Assembly (NCBI RefSeq): GCF_013155375.1
Contig: NZ_JABJQY010000002.1
Coordinates: forward strand, 1,302,001 to 1,366,000
Reading direction: 5' to 3'
Length of the DNA stretch: 64,000 bases
Source: Nocardioides sp. zg-1308
GTDB lineage: Bacteria > Actinomycetota > Actinomycetes > Propionibacteriales > Nocardioidaceae
Shown one piece after another: positions 1-10,331 of the stretch (its first letter is position 1; each line of letters begins with the position of its first letter). The notes under the pieces are model-generated. The model was not told the DNA's origin, made no database searches, and saw nothing but the letters and a program-made list of their open reading frames with translations. The translations under genes were made by a program, and so were the position numbers.

Positions 1-886
<886 letters not shown>

Positions 887-894
<8 letters not shown>

Positions 895-2254
895 GCGCGC
901 CCGCCCCGCCCGCGCCCACGACGACCCGGAGGTCGCCCTCGAGCTCGACCGCCGGCACGTCTTCCACTCCTGGTCCGCCCAGGAGGGCCGCCGGCCCATG
1001 GTGGTCACCAAGGCCGAGGGCTCCCACGTCTGGGACCAGGACGGCAACCGGCTCCTCGACTTCACCTCGCAGCTGGTGTTCACCAACCTCGGCCACCAGC
1101 ACCCGCGGATCGTCGAGGCCATCCAGCAGCAGGCCGCCACGCTCTGCACCGTCGCGCCGGCGCACGTCAACGGCGCCCGGTCCGAGGCGGCCCGGCTGAT
1201 CGCGAGCCACACCCCGGGGGACCTCGACCGGGTGTTCTTCACCAACGGCGGCGCGGACGCCAACGAGCACGCGATCCGGATGGCCCGCCTCCACACCGGC
1301 CGGCACAAGGTGCTGTCGACCTACCGGTCCTACCACGGCGGCACGCAGCTGGCGGTGAACGTGACCGGCGACCCGAGGCGGTGGGCCAACGACCTGGGCT
1401 CGGACGGCACGGTCCACTTCTTCGGGCCCTACCTCTACCGCAGCGCCTTCCACGCCACGACCGAGGCCGAGGAGTGCCAGCGCGCCCTCGAGCACCTCGA
1501 GCAGGTGGTCGCGATGGAGGGCCCCGCCACCATCGCCGCGGTCGTCCTCGAGTCGATCCCGGGGACCGCCGGGATCATGGTCCCGCCGCCGGGCTACCTC
1601 GCCGGCGTGCGGGAGGTCTGCGACCGGAACGGGATCCTGCTCGTCGCCGACGAGGTCATGTCGGGGTTCGGCCGAGCCGGCAGGTGGTTCGCCGTCGAGC
1701 ACGCCTCCGACGGCACCGTCGTGCCCGACCTCCTCACCTTCGCCAAGGGGGTGAACTCCGGCTACGTGCCCCTGGGCGGCGTCGCCATCTCCGACGCCGT
1801 GCACCGGACCTTCGGCGACCGCGTCTACCCCGGCGGGCTGACGTACTCCGGGCACCCGCTGGCGTGCGCGGCGGCGGTCGCCACGATCGAGACCATGGAG
1901 GACGAGGGCATCGTCGAGCAGGCGGCGGCGCTCGGCGCCGAGGTGATCGGACCCGCGCTCGCCGCGATGGCCGAGCGGCACGCGTGGGTGGGCGAGGTCC
2001 GCGGCACGGGGGCGTTCTGGGCGCTCGAGCTCGTCGCCGACCGCGCGACCCGCGAGCCGCTGGCGCCCTACGGCGCGAGCAGCCCGGCGATGGACGCCGT
2101 CCTCGCCGCCTGCCGTCGGGGCGGGATGATCCCGTTCGCGAACGTCAACCGCATCCACGTGGTGCCCCCGCTGACGATCACGCACGAGGAGGCCCGTCGC
2201 GGCCTGGCGATCCTCGACGCCGCGCTCGGCGAGGCGGCGACACAGGCGGGGTGA
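887..2254 (+). CDS. Class III (omega) aminotransferase, aspartate aminotransferase family
   Basis: A 455-residue PLP enzyme of the class III fold. [17 protein letters not shown] forms the PLP phosphate region, [14 protein letters not shown] is the Asp that pairs with the pyridine nitrogen, and Lys287 in [15 protein letters not shown] is the Schiff-base lysine. Full length for the family. Its start overlaps the end of mmsA, which suggests it makes the semialdehyde that MmsA uses, for example from beta-alanine or a related omega-amino acid. Taurine or other amino donors are possible. The family is clear; the substrate is inferred from the neighbour only. Confidence 0.9.
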
Positions 2255-2332
2255 GTGCCGCCCGTCCGGGGCGCCGAGCGTCAGTGCACCGGACGACTTG
2301 ACTGAGCCCCGGCGAGGCGGTTCGGTGCAGCC

Positions 2333-3697
2333 ATGACCGCACCTCCGACGTCGACGCGCGACGTCATCCCGCTTCGCCGGGCCGCGCGGGCGTGGTTCGC
2401 CATCTCGCTGCAGACCTTCGGCGGCCCGGCCGGCCAGATCGCGGTCATGCAGCGCACGCTGGTCGAGGAGAAGCGCTGGATCGGCCAGCAGCGGTTCCTC
2501 TTCGCGCTGTCCTACTGCACGCTCCTGCCGGGGCCCGAGGCGCAGCAGCTGGCGACGTACGTCGGGTGGCTGCTCAACGGCGTCCGCGGCGCGCTGGTCG
2601 CGGGCATCCTGTTCATCCTCCCAGGCGTGGTCGCGCTGCTGGTGCTCTCGGGCGTCTACGTGGCCTACGGCGACACCACGCTCGTCGAGTCGCTGTTCCT
2701 CGGCCTCGCGCCGGCCGTCATCGCCATCGTCCTCCAGGCGGTCATCAGGGTGGGGCGCAAGGGGCTGGGGCACCCCGCGCTCGTGGCGCTCGCCGTGCTG
2801 TCCTTCGTCGCCCTCACCTTCTTCGGCGTCCCGTTCCCGGTCGTCGTGCTGGTCGCGGCGGTGCTCGGCTGGGTGCTCGGCCGCAGGATCCCCACGCTGA
2901 CCGCGCCCGCCAGGGCGGCCGTCGACGACGGACCGCCCCCGCTCATCAGCGACGACGCGCTGCACACCGAACGCCCCTCCGGCCGGCACGCCGCCAAGGT
3001 CCTCGTCATCGGGCTGGTGGTGTGGTTCGCCCCCGTCGCCCTCGCCGCGGCGGTGTTCGGGCGGTCCAGCATCTTCGTCGACCAGGGCCTGTTCTTCTCC
3101 GGCGCGGCGGTGGTCACCTTCGGCGGGGCGTACGCCGTCCTGGCCTACGTCGCCCAGCAGGCCGTCGAGGTCTACGGCTGGCTGGCGCCCGGCGAGATGG
3201 TCCGCGGCCTCGCACTCGCCGAGACCACGCCGGGCCCGCTCATCATGGTCGTGCAGTTCGTGGCGTTCGTCGGCGCCTACCGCGCCCCCGGCGACCTCGA
3301 CCCGTGGGTGGCGGCGGTCGTCGCGGCGCTGCTGACGACCTGGGTGACGTTCGTCCCGTGCTTCCTCTTCATCCTCCTCGGGGCGCCGTACGTCGAGCGC
3401 CTCCGCGGCAACCGCGACCTGGCCGCCGCGCTGGCGGGCATCACCGCCGCCGTGGTGGGCGTCATCGCCAGCCTCGCGGTCTTCTTCGCGCTCCACACCC
3501 TCTTCGGCGAGACCGGCCGCGTCACCGCCGGGCCGCTCGACCTGGAGTACCCGCGGCTCGCCTCGGTCGACTGGGCGGCGCTCGCGATCACGGTGCTGGG
3601 GTGCGCGCTGATCTTCTGGCGGCGCTGGTCGGTGCTGCGCACCCTGGGCGCGTGTGCGGCGACGGGCGTCGTCCTGGGTCTGGCCCTGGCCGCCTGA
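2333..3697 (+). CDS. chrA: Chromate efflux transporter, CHR family (long two-domain form)
   Basis: A 454-residue membrane protein made of two homologous CHR halves. The first half carries LQTFGGPAGQIAVMQ and LPGPEAQQLATYVGW; the second carries TFGGAYAVLAYVAQQ and TTPGPLIMVVQF. These repeated FGG and PGP motifs mark the ChrA family, which exports chromate (possibly also sulfate-like anions) driven by the membrane potential. About 10-12 hydrophobic segments are visible. It starts 78 bases after the aminotransferase and looks independently expressed. No chromate reductase or ChrB regulator is adjacent, so a role in chromate resistance rests on family membership. Confidence 0.9.
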   Translation: MTAPPTSTRDVIPLRRAARAWFAISLQTFGGPAGQIAVMQRTLVEEKRWIGQQRFLFALSYCTLLPGPEAQQLATYVGWLLNGVRGALVAGILFILPGVVALLVLSGVYVAYGDTTLVESLFLGLAPAVIAIVLQAVIRVGRKGLGHPALVALAVLSFVALTFFGVPFPVVVLVAAVLGWVLGRRIPTLTAPARAAVDDGPPPLISDDALHTERPSGRHAAKVLVIGLVVWFAPVALAAAVFGRSSIFVDQGLFFSGAAVVTFGGAYAVLAYVAQQAVEVYGWLAPGEMVRGLALAETTPGPLIMVVQFVAFVGAYRAPGDLDPWVAAVVAALLTTWVTFVPCFLFILLGAPYVERLRGNRDLAAALAGITAAVVGVIASLAVFFALHTLFGETGRVTAGPLDLEYPRLASVDWAALAITVLGCALIFWRRWSVLRTLGACAATGVVLGLALAA

Positions 3698-3858
3698 GAC
3701 CGCTCCGTAGGGGTGGTAACTCGGCGTTCGACCCGCTGTTCGACCACCGGTCGCCGCCCCACGGGTAGTGCGGTCCCCGGGGGCCGTCCTTAGCGTCGGG
3801 GTTGCTGGGCGGCGGATGCCGCTCCCGCGGGAGGCACTTCACCACCTCTGGAGGGGAA

Positions 3859-4488
3859 ATGTCAGAAGTCGCACGAACAGCACGAGGAATCGTCGTCGGA
3901 GCCGTGGCAGCACTGGCCATGGTCGTCGGACTGACGTCCGTGGGCGTCGGGGCCGCGTCCGCCGCGGACTCGGCCAGGGCGGGCTCCGGCACGTCGGTGG
4001 TCGGCAAGTCCGAGGCCGGCAAGATCACCAGCAAGGTGATGGGACGCACGTCGACCGGTGACAAGGTGAAGGGCAAGTTCACGCCCACCCAGGTCGTCAC
4101 GAGCAACGGCGTGCTCTACATGGAGGGCTTCCTCCAGGGCGTCATCAAGGACAAGGGCCCCGACACCCGCTTCTCCGGTGTCCAGCTCATCCCGATCAAG
4201 AAGATCAACGGCTCGCCGGTCACCAGCGCTCGCGCTGCGTCGTCCGTCGCGGCCTGCGACATCCTCAACCTGGTGCTCGGGCCGCTCGACCTGAACGTGC
4301 TCGGCCTGCAGATCAACCTCAACCAGGTGGTGCTCGACATCACCGCCGTACCGGGTGCGGGCAACCTGCTCGGCAACCTGCTGTGCGCGGTGGCCGGCCT
4401 GCTCGACGGCGGACCGCTCGCCGGCCTGCTCGGCCAGCTGCAGACCCTGCTCAACCAGATCCTGGGGCTGCTGAACCTCGGCACCTGA
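3859..4488 (+). CDS. Secreted protein with a hydrophobic Leu/Gly-rich C-terminal domain, function unknown
   Basis: A 209-residue protein. The ATG at 3859 has the strong ribosome site GGAGGGG just upstream; an upstream in-frame start at 3802 is less likely. Residues 1-36 form a Sec signal peptide ending in AASAA. The mature N-terminus is Gly/Ser/Thr/Lys-rich. Residues about 130-209 contain LNLVLGPLDLNVLGLQI, ITAVPGAGNLLGNLLC and repeated LL/GL pairs, with only two cysteines (C133, C176) that could form a disulfide. I recognise this Leu/Gly signature as recurrent in secreted actinobacterial proteins without known function. It is monocistronic and ends at a bidirectional hairpin. Confidence 0.75.
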   Translation: MSEVARTARGIVVGAVAALAMVVGLTSVGVGAASAADSARAGSGTSVVGKSEAGKITSKVMGRTSTGDKVKGKFTPTQVVTSNGVLYMEGFLQGVIKDKGPDTRFSGVQLIPIKKINGSPVTSARAASSVAACDILNLVLGPLDLNVLGLQINLNQVVLDITAVPGAGNLLGNLLCAVAGLLDGGPLAGLLGQLQTLLNQILGLLNLGT

Positions 4489-4510
4489 CACAGGGCCGTT
4501 CCGTGGGGGC

Positions 4511-4557
4511 GTCGCGGCGGAGGACCGGGAGGGAGACCTCCGGCCCTCCGCCGCGAC
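4511..4557. terminator. Bidirectional hairpin terminator between convergent genes
   Basis: Perfect 13-bp inverted repeat GTCGCGGCGGAGG (4511-4523) and CCTCCGCCGCGAC (4545-4557), with a second small hairpin (GGAGG...CCTCC) in the loop. It lies between the stop of the secreted-protein gene and abuts the stop codon of the minus-strand HAD gene, so it can end both transcripts. There is no U-tract, as is usual in high-GC actinobacteria. Confidence 0.75.
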
Positions 4558-5385
4558 TCACGAGTCCTCGGGCAGGCACATCTGGCCCACGAAGGGCACC
4601 ACGTCGGCGATCGAGTCGACGACCTTCGTCGGTCGGTAGGGGAAGAGCTGCACCTGGTGCCGCTCGGTGGCGCCGGTGGCGACGAGGACGGTGCGCATCC
4701 CGGCCTCGAGGCCGCTGATGATGTCGGTGTCCATCCGGTCGCCGATCATCACGGTCGTCTCGGAGTGCGCCTCGAGCCGGTTGAGGGCGCTGCGCATCAT
4801 CAGCGGGTTGGGCTTGCCGATGAAGTAGGGCGAGCGTCCGGTCGCGGTGCTGATCAGCGCGGCGACCGAGCCCGTGGCCGGGAGCATTCCCTGCGCGCTC
4901 GGCCCGCTGGGGTCCGGGTTGGTCGCGATGAAGCGGGCGCCGTCGTTGATGAGCCGGATGGCGCGGGTGATCGCCTCGAACGAGTAGGTCCGGGTCTCGC
5001 CGAGCACGACATAGTCGGGGTCCTGGTCGGTCATCACGTAGCCGATGTCGTGCACGGCGGCGGTCAGCCCGGTCTCGCCCACGACGTACGCCGACCCGCC
5101 CGGGCGCTGGTCGTCGAGGAACTGCGCGGTCGCCAGCGCCGACGTCCAGATGGAGTCCTCCGGCACGTCGATGCCGCTGCTGCGCAGCAGGCGCACCCGC
5201 AGGTCGCGCGGGGTGAAGATCGAGTTGTTGGTCAGGACCAGGAAGGGGACGTCGTGCTCGCGGAGCGCGGCGATGAACTCCTTCGCCCCCGGGATCGGGT
5301 CCTCCTCGCGCACGAGGACGCCGTCCATGTCGGTCAGCCAGGTGCGCACGGGTCGGGATTCGCTCACCGGGCCATTGTCGACCAT
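4558..5385 (-). CDS. HAD-IIA family sugar/nucleotide phosphatase (NagD-like)
   Basis: About 275 residues. All HAD motifs are present: DMDGVLV (nucleophile Asp and acid/base Asp), LTNNS (motif II), the Lys in KPNPLMM (motif III) and IGDRMDTD (motif IV). The cap lies between motifs II and III, as in NagD/AraL phosphatases that dephosphorylate small sugar or nucleotide phosphates. I use the ATG at 5385. A GTG at 5400 that overlaps the MMPL stop as GTGA is an equally reasonable, translationally coupled start and would add five residues. It is the last gene of the TetR-MMPL-HAD operon; why a phosphatase travels with the exporter is not evident. Confidence 0.9.
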   Translation of the reverse strand: MVDNGPVSESRPVRTWLTDMDGVLVREEDPIPGAKEFIAALREHDVPFLVLTNNSIFTPRDLRVRLLRSSGIDVPEDSIWTSALATAQFLDDQRPGGSAYVVGETGLTAAVHDIGYVMTDQDPDYVVLGETRTYSFEAITRAIRLINDGARFIATNPDPSGPSAQGMLPATGSVAALISTATGRSPYFIGKPNPLMMRSALNRLEAHSETTVMIGDRMDTDIISGLEAGMRTVLVATGATERHQVQLFPYRPTKVVDSIADVVPFVGQMCLPEDS

Positions 5386-5396
5386 GGAGGAGTCGG

Positions 5397-7952
5397 TCAC
5401 TCCCGCGCCGCGGCGCGGTGCCGGGCGAGCGGCTGGCCGCCCTCGTCCGAGCCGACGTCCGAGCGCGCCGTGTCGTCCGCGGCACGCGTCGGGTGGCTGC
5501 GCTCCAGGCCGGCGCCCTCGACGTCGACGTCCGGCAGGATCCGGTCCAGCCAGCGCGGGAGCCACCAGGCCTTCTCGCCGAGCAGGTGCATCGCCGCGGG
5601 GATGATGAGCATCCGCACGACGAACGCGTCGAGCAGCACCCCGAACGCCAGGCCGAAGCCGATCGGCTTGATGGTGGCGTCGTGGGAGAACACGAAGCCC
5701 GCGAAGACCGAGATCATGATGATCGCCGCCGCGGTCACCACCGCCCGGCCCGCGTGGAGTCCGTGCTGCACCGCGACGCGCGCCGGCGCGCCGTGGGCGT
5801 ACGCCTCCCGCATCCCCGACACCAGGAACAGCTGGTAGTCCATGGCGAGGCCGAAGAGGATGCCGGTCGCGATGATCGGCAGGAAGCTGAGCACCGGGCC
5901 GGGGGCGTGCACGCCGAAGGCGTCGGCGAACCACCCGAGCTGGAAGATCGCGGTGATGCCGCCGAACGCGGCCAGCAGCGACAGCACGAAGCCCAGCGTC
6001 GCCGTCAGCGGCACGAGGATCGAGCGGAAGACCAGCACGAGGATCAGCAGCGAGAGCCCGACGACCAGCACCAGGTAGAGCGGCAGCGCGTCGGAGAGCT
6101 GCTCGGAGATGTCGATGTTGGCGCTGGCGTTGCCGGCCACGCCGAGGCTGGCCTCGCCACCGCCGACCGTCTCGGGGGTGAGGTCGCGCAGGCCGTGGAC
6201 GAGCGCCTCGGTGGACTCGCTGGACGGCCAGAAGTCCGGGACGACCTGGAACGCGAGCGCCGTACGGTCCCGCGACGCGCCGATCGGCACCACCGCGGCG
6301 ACGTCGCCGAGCTCGTCGATCGCCTCGCCGAGGTTGGCCTGCTCCCGGGCGACCTCGTCCTCGCCGATGGCCTCCGGCAGGTCGGCCACGACGAGCAGCG
6401 GGCCGTTGAAGCCCTCACCGAACTTCTCCGCCTGGACGTCGTAGGCCCGGAAGCCCGAGGACTCGGGCGGCTGCGTCGAGCCGTCCGGCAGCCCGAGGCG
6501 CATCTGGGTCGCCGGCGCCGCGACGAGCAGCAGGCCGACCACGCCGAGGGCCAGCACGGCCCAGGCACGACCGGTGCCCATCGGCTTGTCGCGGTCGCTG
6601 ATCGCGTCGTCGTCGTCGCGCTCGCCGGCGGCGAGGCGCTCGCGCTCGCGGCGCCGGAGGATGCGCGGACCGACGAGCGACAGGATCGCCGGCGTGAGGG
6701 TGACGGCCATGAGGATGGCGACGAGGACCGCGACGGCGCCGACGGTGCCCATCAGGCCGAGGAAGCCGACGCCGGTGACGTTGAGCGCGAGCAGCGCGAC
6801 GATGACGGTCACCCCGGCGAACACCACGGCGTTGCCGGACGTGCCGTTGGCCAGCCCGATGGACTCGTGCAGGTCGGCGCCCTGCTTCAGCTGGCGGCGG
6901 TGGCGGTTGATGATGAAGAGGGAGTAGTCGATGCCCACCGCGAGCCCCAGCATCACCCCGAGCACGGGGGTGACCGAGACGAACTGGACGACGCCGGAGA
7001 AGGACAGGGAGGCCAGCGACGCCACCCCGACACCCAGCAGCGCGGTCACCAGCGGCAGGGCGGCGCCGAGCAGGGTGCCGAGCATGACGGTGAGCACGAT
7101 GGCGGCGACGACCACGCCGGCGATCTCGCCGGGGCCGAGGATGGAGGGGACGGTCTGCGCGATGTCCTGCGAGGGGTGGAGCTCGACGCCGTCGATGTCG
7201 GCGTCGGCGGCCAGGTCCTCGATCTCGGTCTTCACCTCGGTGCTGACCTCGTTGATGGCGACGTCGAAGGTCACGTTGGCCACCGCGGCGCTGCCGTCCT
7301 CGGAGACGCTCCGGTAGGCCACGGACAGCCGCGTCAGGCTCTTGCCCACCTCGAGCTGCTCCGACTGCTCCTCGACCTTCGCCCGCTGCCGGTCCAGCTC
7401 GGCCTGGCCGTCGTCGAGCTGTTGCTCGGCGGCCGCCAGCTGCTCGCGCACCGACGCGAGCGTGCCGTCCTCGCGAGCCTGCGCGCGCTGCTCGGCGAGC
7501 GCCTCGCGGCCCGCGTCGATCTGCGCCTGCGCCCCGTCGAGCTGTGCCACTCCCGCGGCGAGCTGCTGCTCACCCTCGCTCACCTCGTCCCACGACTCGT
7601 CGAGCCGCTGCTGCGTGGCGAAGGGGTCGGTGACGTCCGCGACGTCGTCGACCTCCGCGACCCGGTCGAAGAGGTCGGCCAGCTCGCGCTCCTGCTCCTC
7701 GGTGAAGGCCGAGCCGTCGGTCGTCTCCGCGACGATCGCGCCGTTGCCGCCGCCCGTGCCCTCGAAGTCCCGCTCCAGCTGCTGCGAGACGCGGGTGGTG
7801 GGGGTGTCGGGCAGGGTGATGTTGGACGACAGCGTCCCCGCGAAGGCGACGTACGTCGTCGCGGTGACGGCCAGCACCGCCAGCCAGGCGCCGACGACGG
7901 TCCAGTGGCGGCGCGCGGCGAAGCGACCGATGCGGTAGAGGAGCTCAGCCAT
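5397..7952 (-). CDS. MMPL/RND-family transporter with coiled-coil insert
   Basis: An 851-residue inner-membrane transporter with two MMPL halves, each with one isolated N-terminal membrane segment, an extracytoplasmic loop and a five-helix bundle ([20 protein letters not shown] in the first half; [22 protein letters not shown] in the second). The first external loop, about residues 100-200, is Gln/Glu/Ala-rich heptad sequence ([33 protein letters not shown]), predicted as a coiled-coil hairpin. MMPL proteins export lipids, siderophores or drugs using the proton gradient. It is preceded by a TetR gene with a palindromic operator, so it is probably derepressed by a small hydrophobic ligand. The substrate cannot be told from sequence. 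Confidence 0.92.
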   Translation of the reverse strand: MAELLYRIGRFAARRHWTVVGAWLAVLAVTATTYVAFAGTLSSNITLPDTPTTRVSQQLERDFEGTGGGNGAIVAETTDGSAFTEEQERELADLFDRVAEVDDVADVTDPFATQQRLDESWDEVSEGEQQLAAGVAQLDGAQAQIDAGREALAEQRAQAREDGTLASVREQLAAAEQQLDDGQAELDRQRAKVEEQSEQLEVGKSLTRLSVAYRSVSEDGSAAVANVTFDVAINEVSTEVKTEIEDLAADADIDGVELHPSQDIAQTVPSILGPGEIAGVVVAAIVLTVMLGTLLGAALPLVTALLGVGVASLASLSFSGVVQFVSVTPVLGVMLGLAVGIDYSLFIINRHRRQLKQGADLHESIGLANGTSGNAVVFAGVTVIVALLALNVTGVGFLGLMGTVGAVAVLVAILMAVTLTPAILSLVGPRILRRRERERLAAGERDDDDAISDRDKPMGTGRAWAVLALGVVGLLLVAAPATQMRLGLPDGSTQPPESSGFRAYDVQAEKFGEGFNGPLLVVADLPEAIGEDEVAREQANLGEAIDELGDVAAVVPIGASRDRTALAFQVVPDFWPSSESTEALVHGLRDLTPETVGGGEASLGVAGNASANIDISEQLSDALPLYLVLVVGLSLLILVLVFRSILVPLTATLGFVLSLLAAFGGITAIFQLGWFADAFGVHAPGPVLSFLPIIATGILFGLAMDYQLFLVSGMREAYAHGAPARVAVQHGLHAGRAVVTAAAIIMISVFAGFVFSHDATIKPIGFGLAFGVLLDAFVVRMLIIPAAMHLLGEKAWWLPRWLDRILPDVDVEGAGLERSHPTRAADDTARSDVGSDEGGQPLARHRAAARE

Positions 7953-8015
7953 GTCGGTGGCGGGCCTTTCGTGGGTGCGGTCGTGGTCTGGCGCGGGTGG
8001 GTGCGGAGCGGTCGG

Positions 8016-8681
8016 TCAGCCGGAGTGGCCGGAGTGGCCGGACCGGAGGCGGTCGAGCAGGCGGTCGAGGAGGCGGTCCCAGTCGGCGCGCGCCTCGCGA
8101 GGTACGTCGCGGTCGAGGTCGGGGTGGCGCTCGAGCCAGTGCCGGGCCAGCAGCGCGAGGCCGCTGGTCAGCAGCGCGAGGGACAGCTCGACGTCGAAGG
8201 GGTCGAGGCTCGGGGCGCGGGTCAGCAGCCGCTCGCGGAGCCGGCCGACGACGTGCTCGAAGGCGGAGCGGGAGATCGCCTCGGCGCGCTCGTCCTCGCC
8301 CTCGGGACGGCCGAGGACGTGGTGGATGACCACGATCGCGGAGGGCAGGTCGGCGCCGCGGGTGACGTCGTGCACCGCGTCCAGCGCCAGCCGGCCGCCC
8401 TCCTCGCCGTCGGGGAGGTCGGCAAGGCTGCGGTCCACGCGCTCGAGCAGCTCGGCGATGACCTCGGCGAGGATCTGCTGGCACACCGCGACGAGCAGCT
8501 GGTCGAGGCCGGTGAAGTGGTTGAACACGGTGCGCCGCGAGACGCCGGCCGCGGCCGCGACCTGCTCGACGGTGAACCCCTGCGCGCCACGCCCGGTCGC
8601 CAGTGCGCGCGCCGCGTCGACGATGGCGTCGTGCCGCTGGTCGCGCAGGCTGGGGCCGCGGGGCCGGGTCGTCGTACTCAC
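8016..8681 (-). CDS. TetR/AcrR-family transcriptional repressor
   Basis: A 221-residue regulator. The N-terminal HTH is clear: IVDAARALATGRGAQGFTVE followed by QVAAAAGVSRRTVFNHF, the recognition helix. The C-terminal domain is all-helical and variable, as expected for ligand binding, and ends in a low-complexity SGHSGHSG tail. I chose the GTG at 8681 (VSTTTRP) because the longer frame to 8765 would run through the operator at 8692-8706. It lies 63 bases upstream of the MMPL gene in the same direction and most likely represses itself and the transporter. Confidence 0.9.
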   Translation of the reverse strand: MSTTTRPRGPSLRDQRHDAIVDAARALATGRGAQGFTVEQVAAAAGVSRRTVFNHFTGLDQLLVAVCQQILAEVIAELLERVDRSLADLPDGEEGGRLALDAVHDVTRGADLPSAIVVIHHVLGRPEGEDERAEAISRSAFEHVVGRLRERLLTRAPSLDPFDVELSLALLTSGLALLARHWLERHPDLDRDVPREARADWDRLLDRLLDRLRSGHSGHSG

Positions 8682-8691
8682 CGTCCCAGTG

Positions 8692-8706
8692 TTGCACTCA
8701 GTGCAA
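8692..8706. promoter_or_regulatory. Perfect 15-bp palindrome, probable TetR operator
   Basis: TTGCACT-C-AGTGCAA, two perfect 7-base arms around one base. It sits 10 bases upstream of the GTG of the tetR gene, where bound protein would block transcription start. Short odd-centred palindromes of this type are typical TetR operators, so autoregulation is the simplest reading. Confidence 0.8.
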
Positions 8707-8725
8707 GTGGGCGGGTCTCCGCCCG

Positions 8726-8788
8726 GATAGTCCCTATCGAAAGAGTCGTCGCTGGGCGCCAGCAAGGACCCATTTGATACGGACTATC
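8726..8788. promoter_or_regulatory. Two GATA-N5-TATC boxes between divergent promoters
   Basis: GATAGTCCCTATC (8726-8738; its 5-base arms GATAG/CTATC are perfect) and GATACGGACTATC (8776-8788) share the pattern GATA-N5-TATC. Their centres lie 50 bases apart, nearly five helical turns. They sit between the tetR start and the plus-strand membrane protein start. They differ from the TetR palindrome, so a second regulator may act here. Confidence 0.45.
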
Positions 8789-8823
8789 GGGGTGGGGTGG
8801 GGGCGGCTGACAGGATCGGCAGC

Positions 8824-10314
8824 ATGGCGGACGCAGCGGACGAGTCGCGCGCCGGCCTGCGGGCGTGGGCCGCCGCGGCGCTCGTCTTCGGCTCCTCGGC
8901 CGCCGTGCTCGTCGTGGAGCTGGTGGCGCTGCGGCTGCTGGCGCCGCACTACGGGCTGACGCTCGAGACCAACACGCTGGTCATCGGCCTCGCGCTCACC
9001 GCCATCGCGGCCGGCACCTGGGCCGGTGGCTGGACGGCGGACCGCGCCGAGCCCCGGCTGCTGCTCGGTCCGCTCCTCGGGATCTCGGGGGCCGCGGTGG
9101 CGCTCACGCCGGCGCTGGTGCGCGGTGCCGCCGCGACCGACAGCCCCGGGCTGCTGCTCCTCGCCTCGACCGCGACCATCCTGGTCCCCGGCGCGCTCCT
9201 GTCGGCCGTGACGCCGGTGGTCATCAAGCTGCGGCTGACCACGCTGCGCGAGACCGGCACCGTCGTCGGTCACCTCTCGGGCATCGGGACGGTCGGCGCC
9301 ATCTTCGGGACGGTGCTGACCGGCTTCGTCCTCATCTCCCGCGTGCCGGTCAGCGGGATCCTGGTGGGCCTCGGCGTCCTGCTGCTGGCGACGTCGGTCG
9401 TCGTCCAGGCGTCCGGGCGCCGGGGCCGCGGCGACGTCGTGCTGGCGCTCGTCGTGGTCGGCGCCGGCCTCGGCGCCTGGGCGGCCCCGAGCGGCTGCGA
9501 CGAGGAGACGACCTACCACTGCCTGGCGGTCGTGGAGGACCCCGAGCGCCCGACCGGGCGGGTGCTCGTGCTCGACGGCCTGCGGCACTCGTACGTCGAC
9601 CTGGCCGACGCGACCTACCTCGACTTCGCGTACGTCGAGGCGATGGCGTCGGTGGTCGACACCGCCTTCCCCACCGGCGAGCCGCTCGACGCCTACCACC
9701 TGGGCGCCGGCGGACTGACGCTGCCGCGCTACCTCGCCGAGACCCGTCCGGGCACGACGAGCCGGGTCTCGGAGATCGACGCGGGCGTCGTGGACGCCGA
9801 CGTCCGGCTGCTCGGGGCGGCGTTCCCGGAGCGCACCGAGGTCGTCGTGGAGGACGGCCGGCTCGCCGTCGACGACCTCGAGCCGCGGAGCCTCGACCTC
9901 GTGGTCGGGGACGCGTTCGGCGGGGTCAGCGTCCCCTGGCACCTCGCGACGGTCGACGCCGTCGAGGGGCTGGGCCGCGCGCTCGACCAGGACGGCGTCT
10001 ACGTCGCCAACCTCATCGACAACCCGCCGCTGGCCTTCGCCCGGGCGGCGGTCGGCACCACCGGTGAGGTCTTCGACCACGTGGCCCTCCTCGCCGACCC
10101 CGAGGTGCTCGCGGGCGACGACGGCGGCAACCTCGTCGTGGTGGCGTCCCACTCCCCGCTGGAGGTGGAGGCCGTGCTCGGGCGGATCGCCGAGCGCGAC
10201 CTCGGGTGGAGCGCGCTCACCGGCGACGACCTCGCCGCGTGGGTCGGCGACGCCCCGGTCCTCACCGACGACCACGCGCCCGTCGACCAGCTCCTCACGC
10301 CGTACGACAGCTGA
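8824..10314 (+). CDS. Fused MFS-like membrane domain / spermidine synthase-like protein
   Basis: A 496-residue protein with two parts. Residues about 10-210 hold six or seven membrane segments (LVFGSSAAVLVVELVALRLL, LVIGLALTAIAAGTWAGG and others), as in the fused MFS/spermidine synthase family. The C-terminal half is a Rossmann domain of the aminopropyltransferase type: YHLGAGGLTLPRYLAE (nucleotide loop), VSEIDAGVVDADVRLL, EDGRLAVDD and LDLVVGDAFGG. Whether it still makes polyamines is unknown; membrane-fused forms often lack activity. The ATG at 8824 has AGGA eight bases upstream; a GTG at 8797 is the alternative. It is divergent from the tetR operon. Confidence 0.85.
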   Translation: MADAADESRAGLRAWAAAALVFGSSAAVLVVELVALRLLAPHYGLTLETNTLVIGLALTAIAAGTWAGGWTADRAEPRLLLGPLLGISGAAVALTPALVRGAAATDSPGLLLLASTATILVPGALLSAVTPVVIKLRLTTLRETGTVVGHLSGIGTVGAIFGTVLTGFVLISRVPVSGILVGLGVLLLATSVVVQASGRRGRGDVVLALVVVGAGLGAWAAPSGCDEETTYHCLAVVEDPERPTGRVLVLDGLRHSYVDLADATYLDFAYVEAMASVVDTAFPTGEPLDAYHLGAGGLTLPRYLAETRPGTTSRVSEIDAGVVDADVRLLGAAFPERTEVVVEDGRLAVDDLEPRSLDLVVGDAFGGVSVPWHLATVDAVEGLGRALDQDGVYVANLIDNPPLAFARAAVGTTGEVFDHVALLADPEVLAGDDGGNLVVVASHSPLEVEAVLGRIAERDLGWSALTGDDLAAWVGDAPVLTDDHAPVDQLLTPYDS

Positions 10315-10328
10315 CCTCCGCGGTCAGC
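10310..10328. terminator. Short shared hairpin between convergent genes
   Basis: GCTGACC (10310-10316), 5-base loop, GGTCAGC (10322-10328). It includes the stop codon of the spermidine synthase-like gene and lies beside the stop of the convergent alcohol dehydrogenase gene. It is short, so a modest terminator at best. Confidence 0.5.
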
Positions 10329-10331
10329 CGC

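Noticed and set aside
5418..8777. A 1119-residue plus-strand open frame
   Set aside because: Antisense to the MMPL, HAD and tetR genes, with no domain and a composition typical of a shadow frame.
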